Part shown: piece after piece, positions 51,718 through 60,446 of the stretch
Layout: each line of letters opens with the position of its first letter
Position numbering within the stretch: position 1 is the stretch's first letter
Source of the DNA: Rhodobacteraceae bacterium UBA6213
GTDB lineage: Bacteria; Pseudomonadota; Alphaproteobacteria; Rhodobacterales; Rhodobacteraceae
Assembly (NCBI GenBank): GCA_002421605.1
Contig: DISJ01000013.1
Location: 135,976 to 199,975 of the forward strand
DNA length: 64,000 nucleotides
Direction: 5' to 3'
Notes under the pieces: model-generated
Told to the model about the DNA's origin: nothing
What the model saw: only the letters and a program-made list of their open reading frames with translations
The model's database searches: none
Position numbers and translations under genes: made by a program

Positions 51718-52577
51718 GCGAATGTCCCCTTTCCCAGCCGTTCAAATCGGTCGGAGACCGAAATGATCGCGAGCACGATCAGCAGCATCACAAGCGCCAA
51801 CGCCGACCCCAGCGGCCAATTCAAAGAGGCGCCGAACTGAGTGGCGATCACGTTCGAAATCATCATCCCGTCCGGCCCGCCCACCAAGTAGGCCGCTATG
51901 AAATCACCAAAGGCCAGGCAGAAGGTCATGGTGAACCCCGCCACCACGCCCGACATCGACAGCGGCAGCGTCACCTTCACAAAGGTGGCAGTGCGTCCCA
52001 TGCCCAAGTCAGCGGACGCCTCAAGCAGGTTGCGCGGAATCTTCTCGAGCGCCGCATAGATCGGCATCACCATGAAGGGGATGAACACATAGGTCAGCGT
52101 CACTATCATCGAGGTCTGGTTGTAGAGAAAGATCGAGGAAGGCTCGGACAGGATACCGGTCGAGACCAGAAAGGAATTGAGGATGCCCTCGGTGCCCAAG
52201 ATGGTCTTCCAAGTATAGGCACGTAGCAGATAAGAAACCCAAAGCGGCGCAACCACCGCCATATATAACGTCTGCCGCAACGCCGGATGCCGCACCTTGT
52301 GCACCAGGAAATAGGCATAAGGATACGCCAGCAGCAGCGAGAATAACGATACCAGTCCAGCAATCTTGATGGTGCGCAACAGCGTTCGCAAATATTGCGG
52401 ATCGCTGATCAGGGTTTGGTAATTGCCAAGTTGGAAGGCCGGTGCAAAGGTCGGATAGACCTGTTCCCAAAAGCTGAACACGAACAGAATTGTGTAAGGC
52501 ACGAACATGAACAGAACCACCCAGATCAGCGGTGGTGAAAGTACCAGCACCTTGCGCAAGCGAAGGGGCAACGTCAT
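51714..52577 (-). CDS. potB: Spermidine/putrescine-type ABC transporter permease (PotB)
   Basis: A 287-residue permease. It shows VLFMFVPYTILFVFSFWE, LAYPYAYFLVHKV, SYLLRAYTWKTILGTEGILN, which is the typical PotB sequence, and the coupling segment NLLEASADLGMGRTATF. It overlaps potA at its start and potC at its end by 4 bases each, as expected for a tightly co-translated transporter. Confidence 0.93.
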   Translation of the reverse strand: MTLPLRLRKVLVLSPPLIWVVLFMFVPYTILFVFSFWEQVYPTFAPAFQLGNYQTLISDPQYLRTLLRTIKIAGLVSLFSLLLAYPYAYFLVHKVRHPALRQTLYMAVVAPLWVSYLLRAYTWKTILGTEGILNSFLVSTGILSEPSSIFLYNQTSMIVTLTYVFIPFMVMPIYAALEKIPRNLLEASADLGMGRTATFVKVTLPLSMSGVVAGFTMTFCLAFGDFIAAYLVGGPDGMMISNVIATQFGASLNWPLGSALALVMLLIVLAIISVSDRFERLGKGTFA

Positions 52578-53638
52578 GCCGCATCCTCCGCCGCAAAGCC
52601 CATGATCTTGTGCGAGGCAACCTCGACCGCGACCTGCGCGCCCGCTTTTGGCAGGCCGACGGCGGCATCGCTGATCTGCAGATCGACCAGCACCTGGCCC
52701 TGCCCCAGATCGACCACGATCCGCGCAACGCTGCCATGATAGAACACCTCGGCAACCGTGCCGCGCAGCAGGTTCGCGCCACTCGCGTTGCCCGGCAGCA
52801 ACCGTGCCTTTTCGGGGCGGAAGCCGAAGGTTTGCGTGCCAGCCACAATCGCCTGTGGGTTGATCGTCAGAGGCTGGCCATAGCAGGCAACTTGACCGTT
52901 CTCGATGCGCGAGTTGAACAGGTTGGTCGTACCAATGAAGTCGGCGATATAGGGGCTACCGGGCAAGTCATACAGGCTTTGCGGTGCACCATCCTGCATG
53001 ATCCGGCCTTGTCGCATTACGATCACCCGATCCGACATAGTCAACGCCTCGGTTTGGTCATGAGTCACCATGATGAAGGTCAACCCGACCTTTTGGTGCA
53101 GGTGGCGCAATTCGACCTGCATCGCCTCGCGCAGGTTGGCATCGAGCGCCGAAAGCGGCTCGTCTAGCAGCAGCACCTTGGGGTGGCGCACAATGGCGCG
53201 GGCCAGTGCCACCCGTTGCCGCTGCCCGCCCGAAAGCTGATGCGGCGCTGTGGCGATCTTGTCGGCCAACCCCACAAGTTCGAGCACCTCACGAACCTTG
53301 GTTTCGACCTCACGTTTGGGCACGCCCGCAACCCTCAGTCCGTAGCCGACGTTCTTGCCGACGCTCATGTGCGGAAATAGTGCGTAATCCTGAAACAGCA
53401 TGTTCACCGCCCGCTGGTTCGCAGGCAAGTCCGTTACATCTTCGCCATCCAGCCAGATCCGGCCCGCTGTCGGTTCCTCAAAACCGCCGATCATCCGCAA
53501 AAGGGTGGATTTGCCGCACCCAGACGGTCCGAGCAACGTCAGAAACTCGCCCTTGCGCACGTTCAGCGAAACGTTGTCGACGCCCATGACAAAGCCGAAC
53601 TGCTTGGACACCCCGTCCAATCGGATGATGTCGGTCAT
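52574..53638 (-). CDS. potA: Spermidine/putrescine-type ABC transporter ATPase (PotA)
   Basis: A 354-residue ATPase. Walker A is GPSGCGKST, the Q-loop region is MLFQDYALFPHMSVGKNV, the signature is LSGGQRQRVALARAIV, Walker B is LLLDEPLSALDANL and the H-loop is VTHDQTEAL. A C-terminal TOBE_2 regulatory domain covers about residues 275-350 (TFGFRPEKARLLPG). The ATG at 53638 has AGGAG nine bases upstream; the longer in-frame reading crosses the hairpin and is unlikely. Confidence 0.93.
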   Translation of the reverse strand: MTDIIRLDGVSKQFGFVMGVDNVSLNVRKGEFLTLLGPSGCGKSTLLRMIGGFEEPTAGRIWLDGEDVTDLPANQRAVNMLFQDYALFPHMSVGKNVGYGLRVAGVPKREVETKVREVLELVGLADKIATAPHQLSGGQRQRVALARAIVRHPKVLLLDEPLSALDANLREAMQVELRHLHQKVGLTFIMVTHDQTEALTMSDRVIVMRQGRIMQDGAPQSLYDLPGSPYIADFIGTTNLFNSRIENGQVACYGQPLTINPQAIVAGTQTFGFRPEKARLLPGNASGANLLRGTVAEVFYHGSVARIVVDLGQGQVLVDLQISDAAVGLPKAGAQVAVEVASHKIMGFAAEDAA

Positions 53639-53664
53639 CTTGCCTAACTCCTGGTGGTGAGAAT

Positions 53665-53691
53665 GGGGCCAGCGACAGCGCCGCCAGCCCC
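53665..53691 (-). promoter_or_regulatory. Hairpin between potD and potA
   Basis: 10-bp stem GGGGCTGGCG / CGCTGGCCCC on the coding strand (two G-U pairs) with a 7-base loop, just after the binding-protein stop. Fourth example in this window of a hairpin directly after a binding-protein gene. Confidence 0.6.
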
Positions 53692-53697
53692 GACCGA

Positions 53698-54753
53698 TCA
53701 TTGCGATTTGACGGAGTTCCAGGCGTTGGCATAGGTGTTTAGCCGCGGCCCGAGGTTTTCCCACAGCAGCAGGCTGTCAAGGTAGGCCGGGTCATCCTGA
53801 TGCAGCGCAACATATTGTTCGGGGGTCATGCACGCCTTGGCCGCAACCGGGTTCGAGGCCGAATAGCCGGTGATCGCCGACATGCCGCACTGGCCCTCTT
53901 CGCTGATTGCCATTTCAAGGAACTTGTAGGCGCATTCCTCGTTGGGCGTGTTGGCGACGATCATCCAGTTGTCCACCCAGCCTTCGGCGTTCTCAGTGGG
54001 CACGAATTCCTTGACATCAACACCCTCAGCCTGCAGCAGGCCCGACTGGTATCCGGCCCAAGTATTGGAAATCCAGATTTCGCCCGAGTTATACAGATCG
54101 ACCAACTCGCCCGCTGTGGACCAGTATTTGCGGATCAGCGGCTTTTGTTCCAACAGCCTCGCCTGCGCCGCCGCGAGTTGGTCGTCGGTCAGGTTGTAGA
54201 TGTCCATATCGCCGTTCAGGCGCGCCGCAACGTAGATCGCGCTCTTGTCGTCCCACAACGAGATATGGCCGGCCAGCGCCGGATCCCACAACGCCGCGAG
54301 TGAAGTGGGCGGCGTCGGGAACTTGTCCACCAAATACATGAACGAGATCGCGCCCCAGGAAAACGGCACGCCAAAGACCTGGCCATCCGAATTGATGCCG
54401 TCGGCGCTACGGAATTTTTCGTAAACCTCGCTCCAACGCGATAGGCGCGCCGTGTCGATCGGCTGCACGAACCCCGCGGCGATGAGCGGTGCGGTGCTGT
54501 CGATAGCGGGCGATACGAGGTCGAACACGCCGCCGCCCGCCGCTAGTTTGGGGGCAAAGTCGTCGTTCGATCCGACATAGGTTGCGCTGACCTTGCAGCC
54601 GCTCGCCGCCTCGAACGGGGCGATGAAGCTGGTGTCGGCATAGCCTTCCCATGTCAAGATATTCAACTCACCTTCCGCCAGTGCCGGGGTCACACCGACC
54701 GCAAGCACCGCAACGGCGCTAAGAGCGCCGGTCAATCTGGTCTTCATTTTCAT
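53698..54753 (-). CDS. potD: Spermidine/putrescine-type ABC transporter substrate-binding protein (PotD)
   Basis: A 351-residue periplasmic binding protein. Signal peptide 1-26 (MKMKTRLTGAL, TPALA/E). The mature start GELNILTWEGYADTSFIAPF is typical of PotD/PotF, as are YVGSNDDFAPKLAAGGGVFD and the Trp residues that line the polyamine site in the family (WGAISFMYL, ISNTWAGYQSG, WVDNWMI). Its ATG overlaps the regulator stop by 4 bases, so the regulator and transporter genes form one operon. Confidence 0.92.
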   Translation of the reverse strand: MKMKTRLTGALSAVAVLAVGVTPALAEGELNILTWEGYADTSFIAPFEAASGCKVSATYVGSNDDFAPKLAAGGGVFDLVSPAIDSTAPLIAAGFVQPIDTARLSRWSEVYEKFRSADGINSDGQVFGVPFSWGAISFMYLVDKFPTPPTSLAALWDPALAGHISLWDDKSAIYVAARLNGDMDIYNLTDDQLAAAQARLLEQKPLIRKYWSTAGELVDLYNSGEIWISNTWAGYQSGLLQAEGVDVKEFVPTENAEGWVDNWMIVANTPNEECAYKFLEMAISEEGQCGMSAITGYSASNPVAAKACMTPEQYVALHQDDPAYLDSLLLWENLGPRLNTYANAWNSVKSQ

Positions 54754-56177
54754 GTCGTTGTACCTCGCTTGTTGGTGGTTGGATCGGGCAAAGTGGATTC
54801 CGGCGCTTCTGCCGTCTTTCGCACGATTGTCCCGATATTCACGCCCAAGGCCTTTGCGGCCTTTCTTTTGCTTCCGTGAATTCTGATGGCCTTGTCGATC
54901 AGCGCAGACTCGTAGCGGCGCAGTTCAGAGCGCAGGTCGAACATCGCCCCTGCTGGCAAGGCGCCGTCACCTGCGACACCCGGAATATCCATCGGCGCCA
55001 GCAGGTCGGCAAAGATCGCGTCGATGCTTTCGGCATCATCGACAAAAATGGCGGCCTTCTGCACGATATTCAACAACTCGCGGATATTGCCGGGAAAACT
55101 GTAGTCGTCCAACAGATCGCGATAGCGCGCGGGCAGGATCATCGGGGTCCGGCGGCGCTGGTTAAAGGTCTGCAAAAAGCGGTCGGTCAGATGCCCGATC
55201 AGCGCGGGCATGTCACGCAGCGGCGGCACCGTCAGCACGATCACCGCCAGCCGGAAATAGAGGTCAGCGCGGAACCGCCCCTCGCGCACCATCTGGCGCA
55301 AGTCGCGGTTGGTTGCGGCGATCACCCGCACATTGGCCAGCCTGCCTTGCAAGCCGCCAATCCGCATCGCCAGACCGTCCTCTAGAAAGCCCAATAGCCT
55401 CGCTTGAGCGCTGAGTGGAATTTCTCCAACCTCGTCCAGAAACAACGTGCCGCCCTCGGCCTGTTCCAAAAGACCGGGGCGCAATTCACCGTCGGGCCCT
55501 TTTTCCTGACCGAACAACGCCTCGGTAAACTGCGTGTCCGCGTAAGAGGCGCAGTTCACCACGATGAAAGGGTCACGCGCATCCGCGACGCTGCTGTGCA
55601 AAAATCGCGCTACCTCTGATTTCCCCACACCGGACTCGCCGGATATCAGAATGCGCATACCTTCCCGCGTAGCCCGCTCGCCGCGCGACAGCATACGATT
55701 GAGGTCTGGGCAAAGCCTACGCTGGGTGGCGAAATCCGGGCGTGTGCGGTTAGCCGACAGGAACCGGACATTGCTGTCAGCACTGACGCCACCGGCCCGC
55801 TCGCGCCGGTGACGGATAGTTTCAACATCGCGCAGGGTGATGATCTCGGGCGCGCTTTGACCGACACGCTGGCGCGCAGTTGCCATGATCTGTGGCCCAC
55901 CCCTTGCCCGGAACACCACGTCTCGGCGGTGCTGCCCATCGCCGCCCTCCAGCAGGTCGCGCCATTGCGCAACATCAGGCAGCAAGGCATCGGCCCGCTG
56001 TCCGACAATGTCGGCGGTCAGGTCAAGAATGCGGCAGGCTTCGGCATTGGCGCTGATGATGGTACCGCCGGGCGCAAGGCACAGGATGCCGTCGTCCAGC
56101 AGATCAAGCCGATCTGTCGCCTCGCCAGTGGTTGGTGCGCCAAAAAGCGGGTGTCCGGGCCAGAGCGATTGCGTCAT
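54750..56177 (-). CDS. PAS/AAA+/Fis-type transcriptional regulator lacking the sigma-54 GAFTGA loop
   Basis: A 475-residue regulator. A PAS-like domain covers about 20-125 (LLDDGILCLAPGGTIISANA). The AAA+ domain has Walker A GESGVGKS at 180-187 and Walker B TLFLDEV at 244-250. The C-terminal helix-turn-helix (HGSKRKAAKALGVNIGTIVR) is Fis-like. Where sigma-54 activators have GAFTGA after LFGxEK, this protein reads LFGQEKGPDGELRPG; the loop is missing. Family knowledge says GAFTGA contacts sigma-54, so it probably acts at sigma-70-type promoters, as TyrR does. The start at 56177 overlaps the upstream PAS gene (ATGA). It likely controls the polyamine transporter operon in which it lies. Confidence 0.88.
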   Translation of the reverse strand: MTQSLWPGHPLFGAPTTGEATDRLDLLDDGILCLAPGGTIISANAEACRILDLTADIVGQRADALLPDVAQWRDLLEGGDGQHRRDVVFRARGGPQIMATARQRVGQSAPEIITLRDVETIRHRRERAGGVSADSNVRFLSANRTRPDFATQRRLCPDLNRMLSRGERATREGMRILISGESGVGKSEVARFLHSSVADARDPFIVVNCASYADTQFTEALFGQEKGPDGELRPGLLEQAEGGTLFLDEVGEIPLSAQARLLGFLEDGLAMRIGGLQGRLANVRVIAATNRDLRQMVREGRFRADLYFRLAVIVLTVPPLRDMPALIGHLTDRFLQTFNQRRRTPMILPARYRDLLDDYSFPGNIRELLNIVQKAAIFVDDAESIDAIFADLLAPMDIPGVAGDGALPAGAMFDLRSELRRYESALIDKAIRIHGSKRKAAKALGVNIGTIVRKTAEAPESTLPDPTTNKRGTTT

Positions 56178-57004
56178 GGCGCACCTGTGAAGTCGCGCCC
56201 CGGCCCTAGAATGGCGCCACCGCCGGCGCGCGGTGCAACAGACCATTGCGCGCCGGTGTCATCGGTCAGGTTGCCCGCTGGCCCACCGGCGACCACCGCC
56301 GCCAGTAACCGCTTGCGCTTGCCCGTCGGCGCATTCGCCTCTGACGGGATCAGCAGATCGGCGCCGGCCTGGCCAAGGCAGTCATCCATCGAGCACTGAA
56401 AGGTGTCTGCTGCGGCCAGATTGACCACCTGAATGCGTTGATCAGCATCGAGCGCCACCAGCGGCACATCCACGGCCGACAAAAGCGCCAGCGCCGCATC
56501 CAACCGCCGCTGCAAGGCAAGCTCGCGGCGCCGATGCTTGCCCACATCGCGCACAATGCCGAATATCCGCAGCAACCGACCGCCGTCGATATGCGCGCGC
56601 ACATCGTTTTCGACGTAGATTTCAACGCCGTCGTATCGGCGATCCAGCGCCGGGGCCGCATCGACCTCAAACCCGTTCGCCAACAGGTTCAGCACGAATT
56701 CCTCGTTCTGCCTGTTGCGCGGAAAAATCTCGCGTACCGGCCGATCGGTAAAGGTCTGCCCTGCATCCAGCAGGTAAAGCTGTGCCATTGCAGGGTTGGC
56801 AAAGCGCCAGAACGGATCGTTGGCGAATACCTGCCGCACCACTTCATGGTCGGGCGCGGTGAGGTCGACCGGAATGCCAAACTCCATGCACCAGCAGGCA
56901 TCGCTGGATGCAGACAGGACGCCTGCAAGAATGCGCTTCTCGACATCGCCGGGCTGGTTTCTGTCGCCGTTAGCGGGGTGCGTGGGTGCGTGTGATTCGT
57001 TCAT
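56174..57004 (-). CDS. PAS-domain sensory protein
   Basis: A 276-residue cytoplasmic protein with probably two PAS-like units. The first covers about 25-155 (SSDACWCMEFGIPVDL, NPAMAQLYLLDAGQTF, RIFGIVRDV). The second covers about 165-270 (LSAVDVPLVALDADQRIQVV, FQCSMDDCLGQAGADLL). There is no kinase, GGDEF or DNA-binding domain. It begins the operon and overlaps the AAA+ regulator by 4 bases, so it probably senses a ligand and modulates that regulator by direct contact. Its ligand is unknown; the CWCMEFG motif near residue 37 recurs in my memory of similar regulator-linked PAS proteins. Confidence 0.8.
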   Translation of the reverse strand: MNESHAPTHPANGDRNQPGDVEKRILAGVLSASSDACWCMEFGIPVDLTAPDHEVVRQVFANDPFWRFANPAMAQLYLLDAGQTFTDRPVREIFPRNRQNEEFVLNLLANGFEVDAAPALDRRYDGVEIYVENDVRAHIDGGRLLRIFGIVRDVGKHRRRELALQRRLDAALALLSAVDVPLVALDADQRIQVVNLAAADTFQCSMDDCLGQAGADLLIPSEANAPTGKRKRLLAAVVAGGPAGNLTDDTGAQWSVAPRAGGGAILGPGRDFTGAP

Positions 57005-57360
57005 GCATCAATGCTGCGTTTTTGCATCACTTCCGGCAAGTACTTTATACGCGATGCCAAACTTCTTGCTGAGCAGCGCCAAGGAGGCACGGATTAAGAC
57101 ACCGCAGGCTTTTTACAAAAGTTAGGCCGTCTTACCGCTCATTCAGAATGTCCATTTCAGAAAATGCGCCAGCTTGGAAAACACTCCCGTTGCTTTTTCG
57201 AGGCCCGCGTGCCGCCATACGCCGTTTTAAAAGTATGATCTGACTTAGCCAAGAACATTGACATAGATCATCGCGAAGTGGCGCGTCCGAATATATATTC
57301 TGGCCGAATCTAGAATTTGAAAGAACTGCCTAACAATAACTAGAAGTGGAAGGAACTGAG
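57005..57360. promoter_or_regulatory. Divergent intergenic region with FNR-type promoter
   Basis: Lies between the PAS gene and the molybdoenzyme gene. The right third holds the FNR-like box and -10 described next. The left part presumably carries the promoter of the minus-strand polyamine operon, but no clear element is visible there. Confidence 0.6.
57258..57299 (+). promoter_or_regulatory. FNR-box promoter of the molybdoenzyme gene
   Basis: FNR-like box TTGACATAGATCAT at 57258-57271 and a TATATT -10 hexamer at 57294-57299. A transcript start about 7 bases after the -10 would put the box centre near -41.5, the class II FNR activation position. The leader would be about 55 bases. Confidence 0.7.
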
Positions 57361-59790
57361 ATGTCACAATCGAGTAATTTCCTGATGACCAGACGTGCAG
57401 CTCTTGCTGGCATGTCAACTTTAGCCGCGCAGGCAATATTGATGCCTTCAGGCGCTCTTGCCTCGCAGGGCCCCGGCGGCCCTATCCTTGTCGAAGATGA
57501 AATCATCAGCGCCGGACACTTTGGCATTTTCAAAGGCAAGGTCGAGGGTGGTCGCTTTATCCGCGCAATTCCCTATGAGGGTGATGTCCATCCTTCGCCG
57601 ATGGTCGATGCGATGCCCGACGCGGTCTATTCCACTGCCCGGATCAGGTATCCGATGGTTCGCAAGGGCTTCCTCGAAAACGGCTATATGAGCGATCGCA
57701 CCGAACGCGGCAAAGGCGAGTTCGTCCGCGTCACGTGGGAACAGGCGCTTGATCTGGTCGCGGCCGAGTTGAAGCGGGTGAAGGAAACCTATGGCAACGC
57801 CAGCATCTACGGCGGTTCCTATGGTTGGCGGTCTTCGGGGAGCTTCCACTCCGCGCAGGCACCGCTTGCCCGCATGCTCAATCTGCATGGCGGTTTTGTC
57901 GATGACGCCGACAACTACAGCTGGGGCGCGCAAATGGTCATCTACCCGTACATCACGGGCGGAACCTTCACGAAGCCGACGGCATGGCCGGTAATTCTGG
58001 AAAACACCGAGCTGATGGTTTTCTGGGCGTCCGACCCCTTGGTAACAGGCAAGATCGACTTTGCCCCACCAGACCACCGGGGCTTGGGTTACATGCAACA
58101 GCTCAAGGCCAGCGGCAAACGGACGATCGTGATCGACCCCGTGCACAACCGCACGGCAGAGTATCTTGGGTCCGAATGGATTGCGCCGCGCCCGGGTACT
58201 GACGTCGCCATGATGCTCGGTATCGCGCACACCTTGTATGCAGAAAACCTGCACGACGAGGCGTTTCTGGCCGACTACACGACTGGGTTCGAAAAGTTTG
58301 CAGAATACCTGACTGGCGCAAACGACGGGACGCCCAAGACAGCAGAATGGGCTGCCAATATTTGTGCCGTGGATGCCGAAACCATCAAGGATCTGGCGCG
58401 GACTTTCGCCGCCAATCGCACGACGCTCAACTTTGGCTTCTCAATTCAGCGCCAAGACCATGGCGAACAAGCCACGTGGATGGGCGTGACGCTCGGTTGT
58501 ATGCTAGGCCAATACGGCCTGCCGGGCGGCGGCGCATTTTCCTACTATCACTACACCAGCGGCGGCGCACCATTCGGAAGCGCACCGGCCTTCCCCGGCA
58601 TGTCGGCCGGAGAGTCGCGTGAGGGGATTCCGGCGGCAATTCCATGCGCGCGCGTCCACTGGGTCATGGATAATCCTGGCGCGCAGTATGACTACAAAGG
58701 ACAATCCTTCACTGCGCCGGACCTTCGCCTTGTCTATTGGGCGGGTGGCAACCCATTCCATCACCACCAGAATGTCAACCAGCTCATCAAGACCTGGCAA
58801 AAACCGGAAACTATCATCGTCAACGAGATTTACTGGACCCAAACGGCTCGATTCGCAGACATCGTGCTGCCAGTAACCACCACTTTCGAACGCAACGACC
58901 TTTCCCCGTTCGGGAACAATACCGGGGTTGTGGCGATGAAGAAGATTATCGAGCCTTTGTACGAGTCAAAGACCGACTACGATATCTTCACTGAGATCAG
59001 CCAACGCCTTGGCTTTGAAGATGACTACACCGAAGGCCGCAGCGAGATGGATTGGGTGAAGTTCATCTACGAAGCGGGCAAAGCGAGTGCTGAGAAGAAG
59101 AGCATTGCCATGCCCGATTTCGACACCTTCTGGAATGGCGAAGGCGTCGTCAAATTCGAGATCTCCGAGGAAGAGAACAATTACGTGTTCTTGGAAAAAT
59201 TCCGCGAAGACCCGCTGCTGAATCCTCTGCCAACCCCATCGGGCATGATCGAAATCTACTCGAAGAAGATCGAGGGCTATGGCTACGACGACTGTCCGCC
59301 CCATGCCACTTGGTTGGAACCGGTGGAACGGCTCGGCGGTGCGATGTCTGACAAGTATCCGCTGCACGTGGTCAGCTCGCACCCGGACGATCGTCTGCAT
59401 TCGCAACTCGATCACACTTGGCTACGCAACCGTTACGAAGTGCAGGGGCGCGAGCCCGTCTGGATCAACACCCAGGATGCGGAAGCGCGCGGGATCAAGG
59501 ACGGCGAAGTCGTTCGTGTGTTCAACGATCGCGGTCAGGTTCTTGCCGGTGCCGTCGTCACAGACAAAGTGATGCCGGGCGCACTGCGGCTCAACCAAGG
59601 CGCCTGGTATGACCCGGACGAACCTGGTGTTTCGGGCGCACTTTGCAAGCACGGGCATGTCAACGTTCTGACCATCGATAAGGGGACGTCGAAACTGGCG
59701 CAGGCGACCATCGCCCATACCGCGTTGGCTGAAGTCGAGCCATGGGTCGGCGCGCTACCGCCGGTGACCACCTTCACCCCGGTCACATAA
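57361..59790 (+). CDS. Tat-exported DMSO/TMAO reductase-family molybdoenzyme
   Basis: An 809-residue bis-MGD molybdoenzyme of the DorA/TorA/BisC group. A Tat signal occupies residues 1-40 (MTRRAALAGMS). GGSYGWRSSGSFHSAQ contains the Mo-ligand Ser, S158 by alignment with DorA. No N-terminal Cys cluster is seen, so there is no Fe-S centre; this fits DorA/TorA rather than DmsA. Cofactor motifs include WASDPLVTGKID, VIDPVHNRTAEYLG, and a C-terminal dinucleotide-binding domain (HVVSSHPDDRLHSQ). The ATG at 57361 has GGAAGGA upstream. No TorC/DorC-type pentaheme anchor or TorD chaperone lies beside it; electron donors must come from elsewhere. The substrate (TMAO, DMSO, biotin or methionine sulfoxide) is unsettled. 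Confidence 0.92.
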   Translation: MSQSSNFLMTRRAALAGMSTLAAQAILMPSGALASQGPGGPILVEDEIISAGHFGIFKGKVEGGRFIRAIPYEGDVHPSPMVDAMPDAVYSTARIRYPMVRKGFLENGYMSDRTERGKGEFVRVTWEQALDLVAAELKRVKETYGNASIYGGSYGWRSSGSFHSAQAPLARMLNLHGGFVDDADNYSWGAQMVIYPYITGGTFTKPTAWPVILENTELMVFWASDPLVTGKIDFAPPDHRGLGYMQQLKASGKRTIVIDPVHNRTAEYLGSEWIAPRPGTDVAMMLGIAHTLYAENLHDEAFLADYTTGFEKFAEYLTGANDGTPKTAEWAANICAVDAETIKDLARTFAANRTTLNFGFSIQRQDHGEQATWMGVTLGCMLGQYGLPGGGAFSYYHYTSGGAPFGSAPAFPGMSAGESREGIPAAIPCARVHWVMDNPGAQYDYKGQSFTAPDLRLVYWAGGNPFHHHQNVNQLIKTWQKPETIIVNEIYWTQTARFADIVLPVTTTFERNDLSPFGNNTGVVAMKKIIEPLYESKTDYDIFTEISQRLGFEDDYTEGRSEMDWVKFIYEAGKASAEKKSIAMPDFDTFWNGEGVVKFEISEEENNYVFLEKFREDPLLNPLPTPSGMIEIYSKKIEGYGYDDCPPHATWLEPVERLGGAMSDKYPLHVVSSHPDDRLHSQLDHTWLRNRYEVQGREPVWINTQDAEARGIKDGEVVRVFNDRGQVLAGAVVTDKVMPGALRLNQGAWYDPDEPGVSGALCKHGHVNVLTIDKGTSKLAQATIAHTALAEVEPWVGALPPVTTFTPVT

Positions 59791-59800
59791 CCACAAATCA

Positions 59801-59828
59801 GGTCGTATGGCGTTCGCGCCATACGACC
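59801..59828 (+). terminator. Terminator-like hairpin after the molybdoenzyme gene
   Basis: Perfect 12-bp stem GGTCGTATGGCG / CGCCATACGACC closed by a TTCG tetraloop, 10 bases after the stop. No T-tract follows, so it may act with Rho or as a 3' stabiliser. Confidence 0.7.
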
Positions 59829-60446
59829 GACCATCGGTAAAACTTTAGGCGGCGGGCAGCTTCACTGCTAAAACACCCAGATCCCTCGATCTCTTAAATT
59901 TCGACAAATGAGAGTTCGAAAGCCCTCTGGGAAGTTTTGGGAATAGCGCCGCCGCCTTTTTTATTGTTCCAGAAAGACAACTCAGGTGATGGAAAAACGC
60001 GGCTGAAGCGTTTTTGTATATATTGCCAGAATGAGACAATATGCGTACTTGCAAGTGCCAAATCGCTATGCGCCGTATTTAGTCTGAGTCTCTATCATCT
60101 TAAGGCCTCGACTGAAATATCCCATGCTCCGCCCAGATTGCAGATCAGCCAACGGCTGCATTTACGCCTCCTTCGCCTCAGCATGATTCCCTACGCGCTA
60201 GAACACCACAGGTAGGTGCGCACGCAGGGCCCCTGCCACTACCACTGAAGGAAGCGATGTACGACAGCCTGCCCGACGCATGACGGAAGCTGGTTCACTG
60301 TCACTACGGCAATAGCAACATCAGCCCCCCTTTTTGGCAACAAGATCAGGGGCTGTTCTGGGCGCAACCTGCGTTGTGCTTGACTTCTTGTCGCAGGTCA
60401 GTTGAAGCAATGGTCTGCCTTGATAGTCGCATTCGATGCGGCGTTT
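59829..60446. other. Intergenic region, nothing recognised
   Basis: About 600 bases of lower GC. Frames up to 92 codons on both strands lack family motifs and credible starts. The right end must hold the MFS promoter, but no consensus stands out. Confidence 0.55.
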
